Shown piece after piece: positions 42,439 through 50,976 of a stretch of DNA of 64,000 bases. This DNA comes from Nitrospinaceae bacterium (GTDB lineage: Bacteria > Nitrospinota > Nitrospinia > Nitrospinales > VA-1): positions 1-64,000 of the forward strand of contig JAJDBH010000116.1 in assembly GCA_029261455.1 (NCBI GenBank), in the 5' to 3' direction. The notes below the pieces were generated by a model. It was not told the DNA's origin. It saw only the letters and a program-made list of their open reading frames with translations, and did no database searches. Every line of letters starts with the position of its first letter. Position 1 is the first letter of the stretch. Made by a program: the position numbers and the translations under genes.

Positions 42439-43203
42439 ATGCAAGGTTCTCAACATGACCGGTTTCTCTTTGTCTTGTTAGGTGCCAGTAATCTGGCGCG
42501 AGGCTACTCCGCTTTGACCCGCCAGATATCCAAGAATATTTCAGCAAGTGAGTTTATCAATGCGTTGGGTCCGGGCCGGGGTTATTGTGCTCGCGGAGGA
42601 CTGTTCAATTTCACCTATTCCCCCATTGGCGAATGTCGGGTCATGGAGTCCGCTAAAGTTTATGCGGAAAGTGGTTTTCGGATGACGGTGCTCTTGACGG
42701 ATGTCGGCAACGACATCATGTATGGAAGCCCTGAGTCCTTGCTCATCGAATGTCTGGATACTCTGATCGAAAAATCCCTGGGATTGAATGCTGAAGTTTT
42801 TGTGACTTCCATCCATGTGGATGTCTCCAAAGATATGAGCAAGACGTCTTTCAAATTATTGAAATCCATCTTTTATCCAAACAGTCCGGTGAGCTTTGAT
42901 CAGGCTGATTCGGCGGTGAAAAAGCTGAATCATTATCTTGCGGAAAAATCTAAGCAAAATGAGCGAGTCCATTTAGTGAGCGGACTGGGCGCATTCTGCG
43001 GTATGGATAAAATCCATTTCGGCCTGTTCAAAGGTCATCTTGCCTGGTCACGGGTCGGGAACGCAATGCTAATGGAGATGGGTGTGACTCCGGCTGGAAA
43101 TATAGGGCTTGGTTCCATATTAGTCTCCTTACTCAAAAACCTCAACCGCCTGATTACTTCTGACATGTTGAGAGTTATAAAAAAGCCAACAGGATTTTTC
43201 TAG
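42439..43203 (+). CDS. SGNH-hydrolase-like protein
   Basis: I do not recognise a named family. The 254 aa protein has signs of the SGNH/GDSL hydrolase fold: block I-like LLGASNLARG near residue 13, block III-like TDVGNDIMYG (GxND, about 92), and block V-like MDKIHFG (DxxH, about 194). Block I has GAS where GDS is typical. There is no signal peptide, so it would be cytosolic. It begins 6 bp after the retropepsin gene and ends 9 bp before plsC, so a lipid-related esterase/thioesterase role is possible but unproven. Confidence 0.6.
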   Translation: MQGSQHDRFLFVLLGASNLARGYSALTRQISKNISASEFINALGPGRGYCARGGLFNFTYSPIGECRVMESAKVYAESGFRMTVLLTDVGNDIMYGSPESLLIECLDTLIEKSLGLNAEVFVTSIHVDVSKDMSKTSFKLLKSIFYPNSPVSFDQADSAVKKLNHYLAEKSKQNERVHLVSGLGAFCGMDKIHFGLFKGHLAWSRVGNAMLMEMGVTPAGNIGLGSILVSLLKNLNRLITSDMLRVIKKPTGFF

Positions 43204-43212
43204 GAATTTTTT

Positions 43213-43959
43213 ATGGGATATTGTTTTGCGGTCATCCGAATAGGAATGTATGCCCTGGTGTTTGGGGTGTTCGTGCTAATCGGAGCGTGCGGGCATGTTT
43301 TGTTTTTTATGTCACCGCCACGGTTATTAAGGTGGATCGCTTATTTCGCGCAAGTGTGGGCTCGCGTGACCTGTAGGGTTCTAAATATCCAAGTGCGGAT
43401 TGAGGGAAATGCTGCTATAAAACCGGGATCGCTGATCGTTGCGAACCATATAGGTTCGCCGGATATTTTTGTTTTGGGCGCAACTTTTAAAGGATTTTTT
43501 GTCTCAAAATCCGAGATCGCCGACTGGCCGTTGTTTGGTTGGCTGGTACGATTGGGGAAGACTGTATTCGCCGACCGGAGCAAACGCCATCAGGTAAAAA
43601 CTCTCATCGGGGAAATTAAGCAGCGATTAAACAGTGGGCATAATGTGATCCTGTTTCCCGAAGCCCAGGCGACGGATGGAACCGATGTGGTGCCTTTCAA
43701 ATCGGCGGTTTTTGAGTCGGCGGTTCTTGCGAGCCGTCCTGTCGTGCCTGTGGAGATTTGCTATCATGACGATCATCAGCCGACCATTGCCTATTACGGA
43801 GATAGCTTCATCAGCCATATTATGACTTTACTGAAAGCGCCACGGCTTTTAGCGACGGTAACGGTCCTTCCTGAAATTTCAGCAGGTGAGGATCGGCAAA
43901 CTCTGGCAGAAAAAAGTTATAAGGCCATTCACGATAAGCATATGTCTAATAACGGGTAA
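43213..43959 (+). CDS. plsC: 1-Acyl-sn-glycerol-3-phosphate acyltransferase (PlsC-like)
   Basis: An inner-membrane acyltransferase that makes phosphatidic acid from lysophosphatidic acid. It has the N-terminal hydrophobic segment (about 10-35), the catalytic NHxxxxD motif as ANHIGSPD (about 75-82), and the substrate-binding block FPEAQATDG, where FPEG is more usual. The length of 248 aa fits the family. It belongs to the group of short intergenic distances running from ftsK to this gene. An acyltransferase for another polar lipid is the alternative. Confidence 0.85.
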   Translation: MGYCFAVIRIGMYALVFGVFVLIGACGHVLFFMSPPRLLRWIAYFAQVWARVTCRVLNIQVRIEGNAAIKPGSLIVANHIGSPDIFVLGATFKGFFVSKSEIADWPLFGWLVRLGKTVFADRSKRHQVKTLIGEIKQRLNSGHNVILFPEAQATDGTDVVPFKSAVFESAVLASRPVVPVEICYHDDHQPTIAYYGDSFISHIMTLLKAPRLLATVTVLPEISAGEDRQTLAEKSYKAIHDKHMSNNG

Positions 43960-44075
43960 TGTTTTTATGATGGACTTTAAAATCAAAATGACGTTACATT
44001 AGTCCCACTTAAAGGCAAGATTAAGCCGTGGCAATTTACCAGTGGAGGTAATCCACTTTTTTCAAGGGATTTAAA

Positions 44076-44582
44076 ATGATCCATCCTTTTAAAGGTAAGA
44101 AACCTGAGATCGACGACTCTTCTCTAGTTGTAGACAGTGCGCAGATCATTGGTGATGTGAAGATTGGTGAAGAGAGTAGTGTGTGGTTCAACGCGGTGAT
44201 TCGCGGCGATGTCAATCATATCCGCATTGGCAAGCGCACGAATATTCAGGATGGTTGTGTTCTGCATGTGGCGCGTAAAACCCTGCCACTGATTATTGGC
44301 GATGAAGTGACAGTGGGGCACAACGTCACCTTGCACGCCTGCACGATTGGATCGCAATGCTTGATAGGCATGGGCGCGATTGTTATGGATGGAACGGAGG
44401 TGGGGGAGCAGTCCATTGTCGGTGCGGGTTCTCTAGTGACCCCGAACACGAAGGTTCCCCCGAAGAGCCTTGTGCTGGGATCTCCAGCGAAGGTAAAGCG
44501 GGAATTGACCGATGAAGAAATTCGCGGTATCCGCGAATCGGCAGCCAATTATGTTGGCGATATTGAAACTTACCTCGATTAA
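44076..44582 (+). CDS. Gamma-class carbonic anhydrase-like hexapeptide-repeat protein (YrdA family)
   Basis: A 168 aa left-handed beta-helix protein of the YrdA/PaaY-like gamma-carbonic anhydrase family. Metal-type histidines are in HVAR and VGHNVTLHAC, and hexapeptide repeats run from about 25 to 150 (SSVWFNAVIRGDVNHIRIG...). Many members bind zinc, but activity is variable. The next gene starts 5 bp after its stop. Confidence 0.88.
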   Translation: MIHPFKGKKPEIDDSSLVVDSAQIIGDVKIGEESSVWFNAVIRGDVNHIRIGKRTNIQDGCVLHVARKTLPLIIGDEVTVGHNVTLHACTIGSQCLIGMGAIVMDGTEVGEQSIVGAGSLVTPNTKVPPKSLVLGSPAKVKRELTDEEIRGIRESAANYVGDIETYLD

Positions 44583-44587
44583 AACTG

Positions 44588-45469
44588 ATGACTGAATCTG
44601 CCCCGTTCAAGGTTCCCATTGCGGTGCTTGGTGGCAGTGGGGCCTACCATCTTCTTACTGGTCAGGCCCTTGGCCAGGAAAAGGACTGTCAAGTTCTGCA
44701 AACTCCTTATGGCAAAAGCGCACCCATTCACCATTTCAGTTCTGAAAGCCAGGATTTTTTATTTTTATCGCGTCACGGTGAAACCGATTATTCCCTCACC
44801 GCGCCCTTTGTCAATTACCGCGCTAATATTTATGCTCTGAGGCAATGCGGGGTCGAGCGGGTGATAGCGTGGTCGGGTCCGGGAATCATCAACACCACTT
44901 TCAAGCCGGGAGATTTTGTGGTGCCGAACGATATCATCGACGAAACGAGAAATAGGGAGACTACATTTTTTAAGGATCAAGGGATCGGGTTCATCCGCAT
45001 GAACGAACCTTTTTGTCCGCAAATTGCTTCAGCCCTGCACGATATTTTGCATTCAAGCGGACTACCTCATCATGAGCAAGCGGTATATGCCTGTACAGAA
45101 GGACCCCGTTTGGAAACCCCGGCAGAGATCCGTAAACTGCGTTTACTGGGTGCCGACTTGGTGGGCATGACTCTGGCGCCGGAAGCCTTCCTGGCTCGGG
45201 AAATGGAAATGTGCTACACGCCGTTCTGCTATTTGACCAATTATGCCGAAGGGGTGAAACCCCGAGAGTTTAAAAAGGGAGAATTGTTTGAAGGGATGCA
45301 AACCGAAGAGGAACGAAAACAGGTTGACGCGGCAATACAAAAATTTCCTCAATTGATCGGAACGGTATTTGAAAGATTGCAAGGTATTGATCGAACTTGC
45401 AACTGCCCGGAGGCCCTACGGCGTTACAAGGATAAAGGCATGCTACCGTGCGAGAGAAATTTGCAATGA
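44588..45469 (+). CDS. S-methyl-5'-thioadenosine phosphorylase-like (MtnP/PNP family)
   Basis: A 293 aa purine nucleoside phosphorylase-fold enzyme. The phosphate-binding GGSGAY near the N-terminus, LSRHGETD, the VNYRANIYALRQCGVERVIAW block, TEGPRLETPAEIRKLRLLGADLVGMTLAPEAFLAREMEMCY and the Asn/Asp purine-site region fit the MTAP group. It cleaves methylthioadenosine or another purine nucleoside with phosphate. The C-terminal tail carries four cysteines in TCNCPEAL...LPCER, which is unusual. The phosphate-loop RHG (not RHGxxH) and tail suggest a divergent subgroup, so the nucleoside specificity is open. Confidence 0.8.
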   Translation: MTESAPFKVPIAVLGGSGAYHLLTGQALGQEKDCQVLQTPYGKSAPIHHFSSESQDFLFLSRHGETDYSLTAPFVNYRANIYALRQCGVERVIAWSGPGIINTTFKPGDFVVPNDIIDETRNRETTFFKDQGIGFIRMNEPFCPQIASALHDILHSSGLPHHEQAVYACTEGPRLETPAEIRKLRLLGADLVGMTLAPEAFLAREMEMCYTPFCYLTNYAEGVKPREFKKGELFEGMQTEEERKQVDAAIQKFPQLIGTVFERLQGIDRTCNCPEALRRYKDKGMLPCERNLQ

Positions 45470-45537
45470 CTCATTCAATCGGGCTATCTCGTTGCTTACC
45501 AGTGCAAGTTTTTGCTAATTGCCTCTACGGCTAGTAG

Positions 45538-45828
45538 TTAGTCGGGCCAAGCTTCGAATCCGCCGGTCATGCTATAAACTTCTTTGAACCCTTGTTGTGA
45601 AAGGTATTCGGCGGCACCACGACTGGAGTTGCCGTGGTAACAGCAAACGATCAGAGGTTTTTCCTTATCGGTAGTTTCGATATACTCTTTCACATTGCCA
45701 TCGTTCAGGGAAACTGCGTTGGGAATGTGCCCGGCAGCGTATGACCCGGGGTCTCGAATGTCGACTACATTCGCCGAATCTTCTTCAACCATTTCTTGTG
45801 CTTTTTGAGCCGCAATTTCTTTAAACAT
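45538..45828 (-). CDS. Single-domain rhodanese (GlpE-like sulfurtransferase)
   Basis: A 96 aa rhodanese module. The active-site loop is C-C-Y-H-G-N-S-S, with the catalytic Cys63, exactly the GlpE pattern. VVDIRDPGSYAAGHIPNAVSL is the conserved N-terminal part. It moves sulfane sulfur from thiosulfate to cyanide or thiol acceptors in vitro; the physiological partner is unknown. It is divergent from the TPR gene at 45900, with 71 bp between them. Confidence 0.9.
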   Translation of the reverse strand: MFKEIAAQKAQEMVEEDSANVVDIRDPGSYAAGHIPNAVSLNDGNVKEYIETTDKEKPLIVCCYHGNSSRGAAEYLSQQGFKEVYSMTGGFEAWPD

Positions 45829-45899
45829 GGTTTGTAGTCCTTTATGAAGTTAAGATATCTGTGTATATGATGACTCACTTTTAAAAAAGTTCCAATAAA

Positions 45900-46571
45900 A
45901 TGCCACTTTCTGAGTTGGAAACAAAATTTAATAGCGCGAAAGAAAAAGCTTCTCCAGTTGAAATGGTGGAAGCAATCATTCCATTGGCCAATGCTTACCA
46001 GCAAGTGCGAAAGTATGATTCTGCCGTACATTGTTTGCAGACAGCGTTACCGATTATTCGGGAAAAGGGAGAGGCCGATCAGGAGGCGGTGATTTTGACT
46101 GCGCTTGGAACGGCTTTCTGGGAAAAAGCTCAATTGCAAAAAGCATTGGACCAGTTCAGTCTGGCTTTGAGTTTGTTTAAAAAGTCCGGTGACAAGATGG
46201 GCGAGAGGGCTATTTTTGCGATGGTAGGCGTTACGTTCTGGCGGAAGTGTGAATGGCAAAGGGCATTAGAAATTTTTACTGACGTGTGGAGCGAGGCCGA
46301 CGGACTGAAAATTGATGATCGGTTTGCTTCCGTGCAAGGAGCATTGGAAAGAGGAACAGTCACTTTGCAGAATCGGGTGCGGATGGGGCGCGAGCTTCAA
46401 GACGCATTGAAAATTCTTCAGCCTCTGTTTTCCGTATGTGTTTTGTATCGGACGTTGGGAGACCGTGAGCAATTTGACCTTTGCTTTGATGAAGCTGTGG
46501 CTTTAGCAGAATCTTTAAATAAAACTGATATCCTCAATGCCGCTAAAGACTTAAGTCAGTTGGTGAACTGA
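45900..46571 (+). CDS. TPR-repeat protein (223 aa)
   Basis: A soluble helical protein with about four TPR-like helical hairpins (for example NAYQQVRKYDSAVHCLQTALPIIREKGEADQEAVILTALGTAFWEKAQLQKALDQFSLALSLF). There is no signal peptide or membrane helix, so it is a cytosolic scaffold. Its 3' end overlaps the convergent RlmM-like gene by 29 bp. No partner can be named. Confidence 0.75.
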   Translation: MPLSELETKFNSAKEKASPVEMVEAIIPLANAYQQVRKYDSAVHCLQTALPIIREKGEADQEAVILTALGTAFWEKAQLQKALDQFSLALSLFKKSGDKMGERAIFAMVGVTFWRKCEWQRALEIFTDVWSEADGLKIDDRFASVQGALERGTVTLQNRVRMGRELQDALKILQPLFSVCVLYRTLGDREQFDLCFDEAVALAESLNKTDILNAAKDLSQLVN

Positions 46572-47475
46572 TATTGAACCAGGTCAGTTCGTTTTTGTTG
46601 TGGAACAGGTGCCGCACCTGACTACCGGGGATGGCGGCAAACTTGTCAGCGATTAGAAGATCGGGTTTGCCTTTAAATTTAATCGTGCAGATGAAGTTTT
46701 TACAGATGCCCGATTCCACCCATTTTAGTATCCACTCATAAAGTTTTTCCGGGTAACAAATAACATCCGAGAACAGCCAATCAATGCGGCGACCTTTAAA
46801 TTCCTCCGGCATCAGCGTGAAAGCATCGCGTTTCTGAAACGAGACTCCCGGCAATTTAGCGACGGATGGAGAAAGCGGGGAACGGTCGATACTCAAAACC
46901 TCCGCGCCGCATTGGTTCACCACCCAAGCCCACCCACCTGGACTACCCCCTACATCTATACAAAACTCCCCCGGTTGTGGTGTTGTGCCAGTTAGAGTGA
47001 GAGCTTCATAAAGTTTTAAGTAAGCGCGATTGGGCGGACCATTTTTATCTTCGACAAAATGTGCTTCTCCGTTCGGAAGAGGATTCGAACAATCTGCCGA
47101 GGCGAGCAATGTGTTTTCATCCAGCAGGGTGAAGCTCCCTAAAGGGGAAGTTGATAATGGAGAAGGAAAACTCTTAGGTTTAGAGTTCACTGGCGGAAGT
47201 TTATCCAGAATCAGTCTGGCTCTGCGGTGCAGGGTGTGCGAATAAAGGCACCAGTTCCGCTGAATAGTTTTCAATTGTTTTGCCGCATCGTTGATCGATT
47301 CGATATGGAGAATTTGGGGATTGCGCCAGATATTCTGTGCCCAGTGAGCATTTTTTACAGGTTTGGAGGAAAGCACCAATTGATCGTGGATGCCTGTAGT
47401 TCCTTCCAGTTCTTGAAGCAAGGGATCGAGAAACCCTTCCGGTGCGAGATAAGCTGATTTAATTTCACGAGTCAT
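46543..47475 (-). CDS. RlmM-like 23S rRNA 2'-O-ribose methyltransferase
   Basis: A 310 aa SAM-dependent methyltransferase of the FtsJ/RlmM group. The SAM motif is DVGGSPGGWAWVV, followed by VLSIDRSPL, the catalytic-type Asp in WLFSDVICYPEKL, Lys in CTIKFKG and Glu in NKNELTW, giving a K-D-K-E-type set. RlmM methylates C2498 of 23S rRNA. This protein's N-terminal part (about 1-140) is short compared with the 366 aa enzyme and may lack part of the THUMP-like region. It converges with the TPR gene. Confidence 0.82.
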   Translation of the reverse strand: MTREIKSAYLAPEGFLDPLLQELEGTTGIHDQLVLSSKPVKNAHWAQNIWRNPQILHIESINDAAKQLKTIQRNWCLYSHTLHRRARLILDKLPPVNSKPKSFPSPLSTSPLGSFTLLDENTLLASADCSNPLPNGEAHFVEDKNGPPNRAYLKLYEALTLTGTTPQPGEFCIDVGGSPGGWAWVVNQCGAEVLSIDRSPLSPSVAKLPGVSFQKRDAFTLMPEEFKGRRIDWLFSDVICYPEKLYEWILKWVESGICKNFICTIKFKGKPDLLIADKFAAIPGSQVRHLFHNKNELTWFNISSPTDLSL

Positions 47476-47903
47476 GGAATGGGATGATACCGGTTGGCAT
47501 AGATTAGCTCAAGCTTTAAGGTTATGACTATCTTAAGCTAAGGGTTGCTATTTGGTTTTCAGGGTGAAAGATAAAAGGTTTTTTCTGCAATCTGGTAGCC
47601 AGGATTGAAAGAAGATGCCTTTAAGCCCTCAAAACATCCGAATATCAATATTCTGTCTGTGTGGAGCTTGTTCTTGAGTTTTAGTATGGTTGAGGTCCGC
47701 ATATATCCCTATAGGGAAAATAATGAAGCTTGGTGAAACTCGGTCAGATTGTAATAAGGTAAAAAAAACAAGTATTTAGCGATAAAAATAAAAAAATGTA
47801 TTATAATGCGTGTCAGATTTTGACGTACAGGATTATTTTTTTTTATTGACCTAGAATTAGGTCGCAAGAGTTTGAGAGTTAACTCAGTAAGAGAGGTAAG
47901 GTA
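47476..47903. other. Intergenic region between divergent RlmM-like and kinase genes
   Basis: About 430 bp, AT-rich near the kinase. TATAAT occurs at 47802-47807 but without a good -35. A perfect inverted repeat GACCTA-GAAT-TAGGTC lies at 47848-47863, 40 bp before the kinase start, and could be an operator or 5' hairpin. No gene seen. Confidence 0.4.
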
Positions 47904-49124
47904 TTGATTAATATCCCTATCGACCTGCATGCCTTTGTCGAAAGTTTGATGGTTAATGTTTTTATTGCAGATAAGGACTTCAATATCGTTTTTATGAATG
48001 CCTGCGCCAGAAAATCCCTAAAAGCTGTTGAGCCAACTCTTCAGGATGAATTTAAGATAAATATTGACGATATCCTTGGTGAGCCCATTCACCGATTTCA
48101 CAGAGATCCCGGAAAAGTTGAGGCAATTCTGACAAATCCTTCGATGCTTCCTCATCAAGCCGAGTTTGAATTTGGAGGCATTACTTTAAGGTCTGAGATC
48201 AATGCTATTCCAGATAAATCAGGACAGTTGGCAGGCTATGTGGTGAATTGGGTAGATGTTACGGAGAGTACTAGTCTGGAAAGAAACCTGAAGATTAAAC
48301 TGAAGGAATTACACGATGTTAATCAGAAGTTACTAAAGCATACCCGGCAAACAGAACAAGATGAGATAGAGTTGAAAGAGGTCTATGCAGAGCAGCATAA
48401 AATGCATGCCTATCTGAATACTAAATTAGCGGAACTGAAACAAAGTAATCAGGATCTGGAAAGCTTTGCCACCATTGCCTCGCACGATTTAATGGCCCCG
48501 GTTAGAAAAATCATAAACTTTACCGAAACATTGCTTGAAAGTGGCACCCGTTTTACTAAAGAAGATGAATTTATACTGGATAAAGTATTGCGTGCTGGAA
48601 AGAAAATGCACCTGTTGATCGATGATATTTTGGGATACTCCCGGTTAGCAGGTCATTCCGTTACTTTTGACAGGGTTAACCTGAACGATGTCATGTCCGA
48701 AGTTAAGGCTGTTTTGTCGGACCAAATTAGGGCAGTAAACGGTGAGGTTGAGAGTGAGTCGTTACCCATCATCGAAGCCAATAAGGCCCAAATGGTGCAG
48801 TTGTTACAAAACCTGATTTCCAATTCTCTCAAATACCGGAAGGAAAATATTCCTCCTGAGGTGAAAATTTCATCCACTGTGGGAGATGAAGGGTTTATAA
48901 CAATTTGTTTGAAGGATAATGGTATGGGAATCAAGGATGAATATGCAGACCTTGTATTCCAGCCTTTTGAGAGGCTCAACCCCCAGATAGAGGGAGCTGG
49001 TATGGGGCTTGCCATTTGTAAAAAGGTTGTGGTCAGCCACGGAGGAGATATAGCAGTAAAGAGCCTTCCGGGTGAGGGTGGATCTATGTTTAATATTAAA
49101 CTTCCAGAAAGGCATGGCAAATGA
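47904..49124 (+). CDS. PAS-domain sensor histidine kinase
   Basis: A 406 aa soluble kinase. An N-terminal PAS-like domain (about 8-120) leads into a coiled coil (about 125-180). The HisKA domain has the phospho-acceptor His194 (IASHDLMAPVRKI), typical of the phytochrome-like kinase group. The HATPase domain has N, G1 and G2 boxes (LISNSLKYRK, DNGMGI, GAGMGLAICKK). TTG at 47904 follows a GAGAGGTAAGG ribosome site. It is coupled by ATGA to a response regulator, making a classic pair. The signal is unknown. Confidence 0.9.
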   Translation: MINIPIDLHAFVESLMVNVFIADKDFNIVFMNACARKSLKAVEPTLQDEFKINIDDILGEPIHRFHRDPGKVEAILTNPSMLPHQAEFEFGGITLRSEINAIPDKSGQLAGYVVNWVDVTESTSLERNLKIKLKELHDVNQKLLKHTRQTEQDEIELKEVYAEQHKMHAYLNTKLAELKQSNQDLESFATIASHDLMAPVRKIINFTETLLESGTRFTKEDEFILDKVLRAGKKMHLLIDDILGYSRLAGHSVTFDRVNLNDVMSEVKAVLSDQIRAVNGEVESESLPIIEANKAQMVQLLQNLISNSLKYRKENIPPEVKISSTVGDEGFITICLKDNGMGIKDEYADLVFQPFERLNPQIEGAGMGLAICKKVVVSHGGDIAVKSLPGEGGSMFNIKLPERHGK

Positions 49125-49576
49125 CTAAATCGGTTAAAAGCCTTAAAGACAGGGTGACGGTATTGGTGGTGGAGGATGATGCCGACGATTTCAGTTTATT
49201 GGAAGGCACGGTGAAAAACTGTTGTGATAAAGCTTTAATACACTGGGTACAGGATGGTGATAAAGCGATAGACTATTTGTTCCAGAAGGGGGAATACCAG
49301 GATGTAACTCTATACCCTGAGCCGGGTCTGATTTTTCTGGATATCAGAGTTCCCAAGAAAAACGGATTAGAGATTGCCAAAATCATCAAGAATGACCCAC
49401 GTTTGAAAAAGGTTCCGACAATCATGTTGACCACCTCTTCTTCCTCCTCAGATGTTTTACTTGCTTATGAAAATGGAGCTAACAGCTACTTCAAAAAACC
49501 AGAAGGTTCTGAAGAAATGGAACAATTTAAAAAAGCCATCAGCCTTTTCTGGTCCTCGGTCCTGCTTTATCCCTAG
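49121..49576 (+). CDS. CheY-like response regulator (Rcp1-type)
   Basis: A 151 aa stand-alone receiver. The acidic pocket VVEDDADD, phospho-acceptor Asp74 (FLDIRVPKKNG) and the conserved Lys (YFKKPEG) are present. The longer loops and PKKNG after the aspartate are typical of Rcp1-like regulators paired with phytochrome-type kinases. There is no output domain. It overlaps the kinase gene by 4 bp. Confidence 0.9.
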   Translation: MTKSVKSLKDRVTVLVVEDDADDFSLLEGTVKNCCDKALIHWVQDGDKAIDYLFQKGEYQDVTLYPEPGLIFLDIRVPKKNGLEIAKIIKNDPRLKKVPTIMLTTSSSSSDVLLAYENGANSYFKKPEGSEEMEQFKKAISLFWSSVLLYP

Positions 49577-49815
49577 AGAAAGTTTTGGCAGGCTCACCAC
49601 AAATTTAAGTGATGTTACCTTCTCCTTTGGCAAATGCAGGTTATTTTTCGCCTAATCCCTTGACGATATTTAGATGAGACTTGAATCAGATTCCTGAGCA
49701 GGATACTATGTATCTCAATAAAATTAGGCTAGTCCAATTCTCTATAATAGTTTTTAAATAACCTGCTTGCAGATCCCCAATAATTTGTGAATTAGACACG
49801 GGATACCAGGACTTT

Positions 49816-50196
49816 TTGATGACAAAAATCCTTCTTGTTGAAGATAATGAAATGAACCGAGACATGCTGTCTCGGCGTTTGGCGCGCAAGGGCTTTGAAG
49901 TCCTCATTGCTGTGGATGGGCTGGAGGGAGTGAACATGGCCCGCTCGGAATCGCCTGACTTGATTCTCATGGATATGAGTCTGCCTGTGATGGATGGATG
50001 GGAAGCCGTCCGCACATTGAAAGATGATCCTGAAACCCAGGCCATCCCAGTTTTAGGTCTTTCGGCGCACGCCATGACTCCAGACCGGGATAAGGCTATC
50101 AATGCGGGTTGTGATGACTACGATACCAAGCCGGTAGATATCAAACGCTTGTTAGGGAAAATTCAAGCTTTGTTAGGTCAAGATGATGCCGGCTGA
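49816..50196 (+). CDS. Single-domain response regulator (CheY/DivK-like)
   Basis: A 126 aa receiver domain with acidic VEDNEMNRD, phospho-acceptor Asp52 (LILMDMSLPVMDG), Thr/Ser switch region and YDTKPVD (Lys). It has no output domain. It overlaps the Hpt gene by 14 bp, so the two are coupled, implying a phosphorelay shuttle. It could be served by the nearby hybrid kinase or by the kinase at 47904. Confidence 0.9.
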   Translation: MMTKILLVEDNEMNRDMLSRRLARKGFEVLIAVDGLEGVNMARSESPDLILMDMSLPVMDGWEAVRTLKDDPETQAIPVLGLSAHAMTPDRDKAINAGCDDYDTKPVDIKRLLGKIQALLGQDDAG

Positions 50197-50545
50197 GCAG
50201 GAACCTGTTTTGAATAAGCAGGCCGCTTTAGAGCTTTGCGATGATGATGAAGAGCTTTTTCTCGAAATTGTAGAGGCTTATTTTGAAGATGCCACCGAGC
50301 ATTCTCGGCAACTTCTTTATGCTCTGGAGGCAGGGGATGCCCACGAGGTGGAAGAAAGGGCGCATGCGCTAAAAGGAGCGTCCGCTAATATTTGTGCAGG
50401 ACCGGTCCAAGAGGCCGCGCTCCAATTGGAACGGGCTGGTCGAAACAAAGACCTGACCCAGGCTCCCCAGCTTTATAAAGTATTCAAAACAGAATTCAAG
50501 CGGTTGATGGAATATCTCAAGTCCCTGCTTTCAGGGGGCGGATGA
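50183..50545 (+). CDS. Histidine phosphotransfer (Hpt) domain protein
   Basis: A 120 aa helical-bundle Hpt protein. The phospho-His61 lies in RAHALKGASANI. It would pass phosphate between receiver domains. The ATG at 50183 is immediately followed by a second ATG. It overlaps the upstream receiver gene, and no kinase gene is in the same unit. Confidence 0.88.
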   Translation: MMPAEQEPVLNKQAALELCDDDEELFLEIVEAYFEDATEHSRQLLYALEAGDAHEVEERAHALKGASANICAGPVQEAALQLERAGRNKDLTQAPQLYKVFKTEFKRLMEYLKSLLSGGG

Positions 50546-50576
50546 AGCTTTTTCCTTTGATTTTTCCTGCTGTAAC

Positions 50577-50605
50577 TTGACAACTTGGAAGGAATACAGT
50601 ATAAA
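50577..50605 (+). promoter_or_regulatory. Strong sigma-70 promoter of rpsT
   Basis: TTGACA at 50577-50582 (perfect -35), a 17 bp spacer and TATAAA at 50600-50605. It lies about 70 bp before the rpsT start and right after the Hpt gene. Confidence 0.8.
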
Positions 50606-50676
50606 ATTCAATTCACTATTATTTGTCGCCCATTATTGGGGACGAGTTTTCAACGCTCAATATAAAGGAGCAGTTT

Positions 50677-50940
50677 TTGGCTAATCATAAATCTGCATTG
50701 AAGCGCAACCGGCAGAACCCGAAAAAAAATGAAAGAAATAAAGGCTTCCGTACTTTGGTCAGGACGTTATCTAAAAAAGTACGAACTGAAGCTGAGGCAG
50801 GTAACAAAGAGCAGGCCGAAAAAGAATTAAAGGCCGCTGTGAAAATCATTGCCAAGGTTGGTGGTAAAGGTATTCTCCACGCTCGGGCCGCATCCCGAAA
50901 AATTTCCGGTCTCACCCGGTTGGTCAACCGTACTGCTTAA
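50677..50940 (+). CDS. rpsT: Ribosomal protein bS20
   Basis: The small basic 30S subunit protein that binds 16S rRNA. I place the start at the TTG at 50677 with AAGGAG 6 bp upstream, giving 87 aa and the family N-terminus (M)ANHKSALKRNRQN. The track's longer version from 50623 adds a leader that is not S20-like. TTG starts and self-repression are known for S20 in E. coli. Convergent with holA. Confidence 0.95.
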   Translation: MANHKSALKRNRQNPKKNERNKGFRTLVRTLSKKVRTEAEAGNKEQAEKELKAAVKIIAKVGGKGILHARAASRKISGLTRLVNRTA

Positions 50941-50976
50941 CCATTTGATCAATCTCCCCCGCTCAAATCAAAAGCT

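Noticed and set aside
50623-50676. N-terminal extension of rpsT
   Set aside because: The S20 N-terminus and the AAGGAG site point to the TTG at 50677.
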